From assembly GCA_938084195.1 (NCBI GenBank), contig CALKDJ010000175.1, forward strand, positions 1 through 10,792: 10,792 bases of DNA. Direction: 5' to 3'. Source of the DNA: an uncultured Methylophilaceae bacterium (GTDB taxonomy: Bacteria; Pseudomonadota; Gammaproteobacteria; Burkholderiales; Methylophilaceae). Below are positions 6,387 to 10,792 of this stretch, one piece after another (within the stretch, counting starts at the first letter, position 1; the number at the start of each line of letters is the position of its first letter). The notes under the pieces are model-generated. The model saw only the letters and a program-made list of their open reading frames with translations, was not told the origin of the DNA and searched no databases. A program made the position numbers and the translations under genes.

Positions 6387-7391
6387 ATGAGACGAGAGAT
6401 AAAAAACTCAATTATTATATGTGCTTACAATGAACAAAAATATATTGAAAATTGTCTTCGCAGTTTACGCAATCAAATTATTGAAAATGGTTATACAGAG
6501 CTAATTATTATTGACAATGAGTCAGATGATTGTACAGGGGATATTGGAAAATTATTTATTGATGAGAATAATGCTTACTTTAGTTGCAGGTGTATTAGAA
6601 TAGAAAATCATGTCGAATTATCTGAATCAAGAAATATAGGCATTGAGGAAAGTATTGGGGATATTGTTATATTCATTGATGCAGATGCTTATGTAAAAAG
6701 TGGGTGGCTCAAAAATTTATTGGCAGGCTTTATAGATGAGGAGGCTGATATAGTCTCTGGAAAAGTTGAGAATCTTGATAATAAGTCAATGTTTTCAGAG
6801 TTTATTTATAATGCATATTTCAGATCTACTCAATCCTTTGGAGCTTCACGTCTAATTGGAGCTAATATGGCTTTTAGACGCAAAGTTTTTGAAGAAACGG
6901 GAGGTTTTTTTAATAATATTCGTGGTAGGGGTGATGAGGTTGCTGTGGCAACTAAGTATTTTTCTTTATTCCCTAATAAGAAGGAAAGGTTTGTAGGAAA
7001 TGCGATTGTTTACAATGAGTTTCCAGACAGTATTTTAATTTGGCTCAATCAACAATTTAGAGAGGGAATTAGTCATATAGCAATTTGCCGGCTTAACCAT
7101 AAAAATAATTTATTGTACTTTATTCAAAATTCATTTCGTTTCTGTAATGTTACCTTTTTGCCTTGTTTGCCATTAGTTTTTATTATTATTAATCCAATTT
7201 CGTTATTTATAGCTTCTATTGTATTAGCAAGATACATCTATAGATATAAATTATTTTTAATATCATTTAAAAATACATTAAAAGCCATGGGGTTGGTAAA
7301 AGCTATATTGACCATCCCTACTATATTTCTAGGAACATACCTGCTTGATTTAGGGTGCATTAAACAATTATTTTCTAAGCGTAGTCTATAA
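6387..7391 (+). CDS. Glycosyltransferase family 2 with hydrophobic C-terminus
   Basis: A 334-residue GT2 enzyme. The GT-A domain has SIIICAYNEQKYIENCLRS near the N-terminus (8-26), IIIDNESDDCT (40-50) for nucleotide binding, and IFIDADAY (95-102) with the metal-binding DxD at 98-100. GANMAFRR (158-165) and RGRGDE (179-184) form the usual acceptor-side motif that carries the catalytic acid. The C-terminus (about 253-285, possibly also 301-322) is strongly hydrophobic, so the enzyme is probably anchored to the inner membrane with its catalytic domain in the cytosol. The start is well supported: AAGAGGA at 6376-6382 lies 4 bases upstream, unlike the weak sites of its neighbours, as expected for the first gene of a module. 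It ends 2 bases before the nucleotidyltransferase gene. It likely adds a sugar, or begins side-branch assembly, in the same glycan. Confidence 0.9.
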   Translation: MRREIKNSIIICAYNEQKYIENCLRSLRNQIIENGYTELIIIDNESDDCTGDIGKLFIDENNAYFSCRCIRIENHVELSESRNIGIEESIGDIVIFIDADAYVKSGWLKNLLAGFIDEEADIVSGKVENLDNKSMFSEFIYNAYFRSTQSFGASRLIGANMAFRRKVFEETGGFFNNIRGRGDEVAVATKYFSLFPNKKERFVGNAIVYNEFPDSILIWLNQQFREGISHIAICRLNHKNNLLYFIQNSFRFCNVTFLPCLPLVFIIINPISLFIASIVLARYIYRYKLFLISFKNTLKAMGLVKAILTIPTIFLGTYLLDLGCIKQLFSKRSL

Positions 7392-7393
7392 TT

Positions 7394-8473
7394 ATGTGTA
7401 TTAACGAAGAAATAAGTAGAACTTTTGAAAAAATAAAGCATAACATTGTTGCTAGCGTTATTAAAGAAATTCCAAGTGTAGAGAATATCATTCTATATGG
7501 AAGTTACGGCAGAGATGAGGGTGGGTGGTTTTATGAAAATGATATGATAAAACCTTATAATGACTTTGATTTATTGTTAGTAGTTGATAATAAATTTTAT
7601 CCAGATAAAAACTTTAATAAATTTAGAGAAAGCCTTGCGCAAAAGATAGGAATTAGGTGGATAGATATTACATTTACTAGCAAGGAAGATTTAATTAAAA
7701 CTAAAAACAGTATTTTTGGTTATGACCTTAAACATGGATCAACTGTAATATATGGTAATCAAAAAATATTAGAAATCATTCCGAAACTAAATAATAATAT
7801 TGATTTACACGAAGGTGAAATACTATTTTTTACAAGATTGTGGACATTTATAGGATCCATAGGATCTATTAAATCTGTGGTTGGAGAAGAATCTCGCTTT
7901 TTTCGCAATCAAATGGCAAAAGCAATATTTTCAATAATTGATGTGATTTTATTAATTGAACATAAGTATAATTCTAGCTATTTGCAAAGATTAGAAATTG
8001 TTTCCACTCAAGTAAACCTCCCTATTTCAGAAAGCACTCTTGATACCTTTAAGTGGGCTCTAGAAGAAAGAACCCAACCGAAGGATATAAAAATGACAAA
8101 GATTGAAGTTAAGGCTTTATATCTTAAGGTTGCAAATTTATATAAGCACTATATGTTGATTCTATTGAGTCATAAATATAAAAAAAATTTTAATATTATT
8201 CTTCAGTTTAATAAATTTTACCAACGGAGCGTACGAACAAAGTTTAAGAGATTAGCTTATTTATTAATAAAAAGAAGTTATAAGTATGAAAGAGTTTACT
8301 TTACTAATATCATTCAAATGAATATTTTATCAATCCTTTTAAAGGAGGCGGACGAACAGAATATGATTGCTAAATCGTTAGTATTATTTAAGAAAATTAA
8401 ACATGAAATGCCACATGATGTTAATTTAGAAATTGTTAAGGCTGAAGTTTCTAAAATTAGGCTCGAGATTTGA
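7394..8473 (+). CDS. Nucleotidyltransferase-fold protein (polymerase-beta superfamily)
   Basis: A 359-residue protein whose first ~130 residues form a minimal nucleotidyltransferase domain. ILYGSYGRDEGG (33-44) is the GSxxR nucleotide-binding turn, NDFDLLLVV (56-64) provides the two metal-binding aspartates (Asp57, Asp59), and WIDITF (89-94) provides the third acidic residue (Asp91). All three carboxylates are present, so it looks active, not decayed. Residues from about 140 onward are mostly helical, basic and not recognised; they may bind the acceptor, as the helical half does in aminoglycoside nucleotidyltransferases. Family members transfer NMP from NTP to a hydroxyl, phosphate or protein. 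In this glycan locus the acceptor could be a sugar or lipid-linked intermediate, but that is inference. The start is ATG 7394, 2 bases after the upstream stop and without a strong ribosome site. It is coupled to the next gene by a TTGA overlap. Confidence 0.75.
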   Translation: MCINEEISRTFEKIKHNIVASVIKEIPSVENIILYGSYGRDEGGWFYENDMIKPYNDFDLLLVVDNKFYPDKNFNKFRESLAQKIGIRWIDITFTSKEDLIKTKNSIFGYDLKHGSTVIYGNQKILEIIPKLNNNIDLHEGEILFFTRLWTFIGSIGSIKSVVGEESRFFRNQMAKAIFSIIDVILLIEHKYNSSYLQRLEIVSTQVNLPISESTLDTFKWALEERTQPKDIKMTKIEVKALYLKVANLYKHYMLILLSHKYKKNFNIILQFNKFYQRSVRTKFKRLAYLLIKRSYKYERVYFTNIIQMNILSILLKEADEQNMIAKSLVLFKKIKHEMPHDVNLEIVKAEVSKIRLEI

Positions 8474-9678
8474 AAAAGACGGTCTTAATAGTAATAGATG
8501 CCTGTAGACATGATTATCTTAATAGAGACATAACGCCATTTTTAGATTCGTTAAAAAAGTCTGGGGAGTACACTAAAAAGATTATTCCTGGTAATGGGTT
8601 TTGTGAGCGAACAGAAATATTCACTGGAAAAAAACCCATTGATACTGGCTTTTTTACAGCAATTGATTATTCAAAAAACCGAAAGCAAAATGCCATGATC
8701 ACTTGGGTCTTGAGCTTTTTCAACTTTATGCTTAGATTGTTGCCATTTGCTCTGATAGAAAGGATTGTTAGAAGGCTATTGTGGGAGTATAGCATCAGAA
8801 CTTCACATCCAATGCACCCCCAAAACATACCTTTGAATTTGATTAAATACTTTTCTCTTACAGAAGATTATGTTGACATGAGAGAGAAGGGCGCATTAGG
8901 CTATACCTCTATCTTTGATTATATGCGTTCAAAATCCTTAAGGTTCTTTTATGATTCTTTTACTGCATTAAACCTCTCTAGCAGGGGTAATGACCAAGAT
9001 AGGCTTAATCTAGTACTGAATAATGCAAAAGATAATTTTAGTTTATATCTTATTTATATCGGTAATTTAGATGCAGTTGGTCATAAGTATGGGCCATGCT
9101 CAACTGAAATTAACAATGCCATTCAAAAAATGGATAAACAATTAAGTAATTTTTCAGAAAAATTTAGCTCTATTAATCCTGAGGCTGAATATATTTATTT
9201 AGGAGACCATGGCATGACAAATGTCAATTCCATTGTTGATATTGATAAGATTCTAAAATCTGAAATGCATCAGTATGGATTAAAAACTGGATCTGATTAT
9301 ATCTATTTTTTGGATTCAACGATGATGAGGATCTGGATATTTGATAATGATCATAAGAATGCAATTGTAAAATCAATAAGTAAGAATAGTGTATTAAAGT
9401 CTAAAGGTAAATTTGTTAATAAAAATGCTGCGATCCTCCTAGAAATCCCTATAAATAAAAACTCTGCAGATATAATATGGTGGGCAAATCCTGGGGTTAT
9501 GATATCGCCAGATTTTTTTCATAGAAAGGCAGAAAATATAAAAGGAATGCATGGATATTCTAATAAGCACGATGACAGTAAAGGTTTTTGTATAGATACA
9601 GGAGCCTCGGGAAGGGTAGAGTCTGATGATATTACTTCTGTGTATTCAAAAATTATAAGGTCTTTGAAAGGGAAGTGA
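8470..9678 (+). CDS. Alkaline phosphatase/phosphodiesterase superfamily protein
   Basis: A 402-residue member of the superfamily that includes nucleotide pyrophosphatases, phosphoglyceromutases and sulfatases. The two-metal site seems complete: Asp10 in VIDACRHDY, Asp201 and His205 in GNLDAVGHKYGP, Asp246 and His247 in LGDHGM, and His361 in GMHGYSNKHD. Between them is the GFCERTEIFTG turn (43-53), where a Thr, Ser or Cys nucleophile is expected; the aligned residue appears to be Gly43, with Cys45 nearby. Residues 72-105 form a hydrophobic and basic stretch that may contact the membrane. No signal peptide is seen, so a cytosolic or inner-face location is likely. The TTG start overlaps the previous stop by 4 bases (TTGA), and the first strand begins at residue 3, which makes this start convincing. 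It may hydrolyse or transfer a phosphodiester on a glycan precursor; the true substrate is unknown. Confidence 0.82.
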   Translation: MKKTVLIVIDACRHDYLNRDITPFLDSLKKSGEYTKKIIPGNGFCERTEIFTGKKPIDTGFFTAIDYSKNRKQNAMITWVLSFFNFMLRLLPFALIERIVRRLLWEYSIRTSHPMHPQNIPLNLIKYFSLTEDYVDMREKGALGYTSIFDYMRSKSLRFFYDSFTALNLSSRGNDQDRLNLVLNNAKDNFSLYLIYIGNLDAVGHKYGPCSTEINNAIQKMDKQLSNFSEKFSSINPEAEYIYLGDHGMTNVNSIVDIDKILKSEMHQYGLKTGSDYIYFLDSTMMRIWIFDNDHKNAIVKSISKNSVLKSKGKFVNKNAAILLEIPINKNSADIIWWANPGVMISPDFFHRKAENIKGMHGYSNKHDDSKGFCIDTGASGRVESDDITSVYSKIIRSLKGK

Positions 9679-9691
9679 GCAATTCTAAATT

Positions 9692-10654
9692 ATGTTTAGT
9701 TTAGAGTATAAAAAATCAAGTTTCTGCGTTGCTATAATGATTTTTTGTTTGAGTTTTTTTATAAATCCACATTATATCTTTGGTGATCAAAATATATACA
9801 TAACTGTTTATAACAAACTGGCAAGTTTAGGTTTCATTGAAGGATTTTCTTATTACACACATTTTCTTAGCTCATATGAGCCTGGTCACTTTGCACTCGC
9901 ATGGATTTTTTCCCCATGGATAGATAAAAATTTGTTTGTAAGTTCGTTGAATGCGTTACTTGCTTTTTATAGTATGCAGCTTTTATTTAAATGGAAAGCA
10001 TCAGTTTACGTGGCATCATCGATAGTTCTAACAAACTTTTATCTTTACGTTTTATATTTTGCAGCTGAAAGACTAAAAGTTAGCTTTATATTTTTAACAA
10101 TGGCATTTGTATATTCAAATGGATTGAAGTTTTACATTTTATCTTTATTTTCATTAGTTAGCCATGCACAAGTGAGCATAATTTATGTAATGGTCTTTTT
10201 AAAAGAAGCTTTATATCAATTAAAAATAATAATGTTATACGGAAAGGTAAAATATTTTTTCTTAGCAACAGTGATTTTTTTAATTATTGGATTATTTTTA
10301 ATATATCCCCAGTTAAAATTTAAATTTAACTCGTATATATTGCATGATTTAATTTCTTTAAAAACTGAGGAAATATATAAGCTTGTGGTTTTTTATCTTG
10401 CTACATTATATTACTCCAAAAAAAGACTAGAAATATCCATATTTTTTGTGACACTTATGCTTGCAGCATTTGTTTTAGGTGCTAGCAGGGTAAGCATGAT
10501 TGGATATTTTGTTTTTTTATATTACGCACTTCAAATAAATAAAGGTCTTAATCTAGGGGTTGGACTTATGACTTTTTACTTCCTATATAAAACTGTGATT
10601 TTTATTGTTAAAATCTTTAAGTACGGTAATGGGTTTGATAATAGATTATTCTAA
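9692..10654 (+). CDS. EpsG/Wzy-like polytopic membrane protein, likely polymerase
   Basis: A 320-residue integral membrane protein with about nine to eleven hydrophobic segments, for example near 10-28, 82-98, 104-123, 158-172, 188-206, 228-243, 248-266, 268-283 and 288-308. The loop after the first helix has GDQNIYITVYNKLASLGF (31-48) and SYEPGHFALAW (61-71). The Asp/Tyr pattern and the EPG motif are typical of the EpsG family. A later AAERLKVSF (124-132) places charged residues in a position where EpsG proteins have conserved arginines. Such proteins are proposed to polymerise repeat units at the outer face of the inner membrane, the role of Wzy. Every polysaccharide locus of this type needs one polymerase and no other candidate is in the window. 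The start is ATG 9692, 13 bases after the previous stop, with a weak ribosome site; residues 1-8 before the first helix are short and charged, as expected. Confidence 0.78.
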   Translation: MFSLEYKKSSFCVAIMIFCLSFFINPHYIFGDQNIYITVYNKLASLGFIEGFSYYTHFLSSYEPGHFALAWIFSPWIDKNLFVSSLNALLAFYSMQLLFKWKASVYVASSIVLTNFYLYVLYFAAERLKVSFIFLTMAFVYSNGLKFYILSLFSLVSHAQVSIIYVMVFLKEALYQLKIIMLYGKVKYFFLATVIFLIIGLFLIYPQLKFKFNSYILHDLISLKTEEIYKLVVFYLATLYYSKKRLEISIFFVTLMLAAFVLGASRVSMIGYFVFLYYALQINKGLNLGVGLMTFYFLYKTVIFIVKIFKYGNGFDNRLF

Positions 10655-10691
10655 AATTGTTATTAAATAATTTAAAAAATAGGCTTTTCAA

Positions 10692-10792
10692 ATGAAAGTA
10701 AAGCATGAATTAAATATAATAGCACCTAACATCAAAGAGGGTGGGGGGAAAAAGCTTTTTTTATATTTACTAATTTATTTAGAAAAAAATTA
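10692..10792 (+). CDS. Glycosyltransferase, GT4-like, N-terminal fragment
   Basis: An open frame runs from ATG 10692 off the end of the window (33 complete codons). It reads LNIIAPNIKEGGGKKLF (residues 7-23) followed by an amphipathic LYLLIYLEKN helix. This is the typical first strand, glycine-rich loop and helix of GT-B glycosyltransferases in polysaccharide loci, in which the GGG loop lies near the acceptor site. TAGG lies about 8 bases upstream. It begins 37 bases after the EpsG-like gene, in line with the same operon. The assignment rests only on the N-terminus; the EX7E motif that would confirm it lies beyond the window. Confidence 0.65.
   Translation, partial: MKVKHELNIIAPNIKEGGGKKLFLYLLIYLEKN

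Noticed and set aside
7238..7441. 67-codon open frame on the minus strand
   Set aside because: It spans the junction of two well-supported + strand genes and looks like a shadow of the hydrophobic C-terminus of the GT2 gene.
7850..7871. Tandem ATAGGATC repeat
   Set aside because: Two 8-base copies inside the nucleotidyltransferase gene encode IGSIGS; this is ordinary coding repetition with no sign of a repeat array.
1..10792. tRNA or rRNA genes, CRISPR arrays, insertion sequences
   Set aside because: No clover-leaf-like segment, regularly spaced repeats, transposase frame or terminal inverted repeats were seen by eye on either strand.

Overview
The window is an interior piece of a surface-polysaccharide (O-antigen, capsule or similar) biosynthesis locus. 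All genes lie on the + strand and are tightly packed. The DNA is AT-rich. The gene types (CDP-glucose pathway, Wzy/EpsG-like membrane protein, PglK/MsbA-type ABC exporter, several glycosyltransferases) point to a low-GC Gram-negative bacterium. I cannot name the genus; a gammaproteobacterium or a low-GC marine bacterium would both fit.

Layout. Positions 1-461 hold the C-terminal end of an ABC-exporter ATPase domain that begins before the window. It is followed by a family 4-type glycosyltransferase (507-1784) and a GT2 glycosyltransferase (1800-2687). After a 194-base gap with no convincing gene comes a four-gene nucleotide-sugar cassette (2882-6006): glucose-1-phosphate cytidylyltransferase (rfbF), CDP-glucose 4,6-dehydratase (rfbG), a small RmlC/cupin-type epimerase-like protein and an RmlD-like reductase. 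These genes are 2 bases apart or overlap. There is no rfbH-type 3-dehydrase, so the expected product is a CDP-6-deoxyhexose that keeps its C3 oxygen, for example 6-deoxy-L-altrose, rather than a 3,6-dideoxyhexose.

The 380-base gap at 6007-6386 is not empty. It carries what looks like the decayed N-terminus of a Wzx-type flippase, readable only across frameshifts, then a perfect inverted repeat with a T-run and a possible promoter. The second block follows: a GT2 enzyme with a hydrophobic C-terminus (6387-7391), a stand-alone polymerase-beta-type nucleotidyltransferase (7394-8473), a phosphodiesterase/alkaline-phosphatase-superfamily protein with a TTG start overlapping the previous stop (8470-9678), an EpsG/Wzy-like polytopic membrane protein (9692-10654), and the first 33 codons of another glycosyltransferase (10692 onward).

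Working model (inference): the cassette supplies an unusual CDP-6-deoxy sugar, the glycosyltransferases build a lipid-linked repeat unit, the ABC exporter (or a Wzx outside the window) flips it, and the EpsG-like protein polymerises it. The most unusual part is the adjacent, translationally coupled pair of a nucleotidyltransferase and a phosphodiesterase-superfamily protein, which could install or trim a phospho- or nucleotidyl substituent on the glycan or a precursor.
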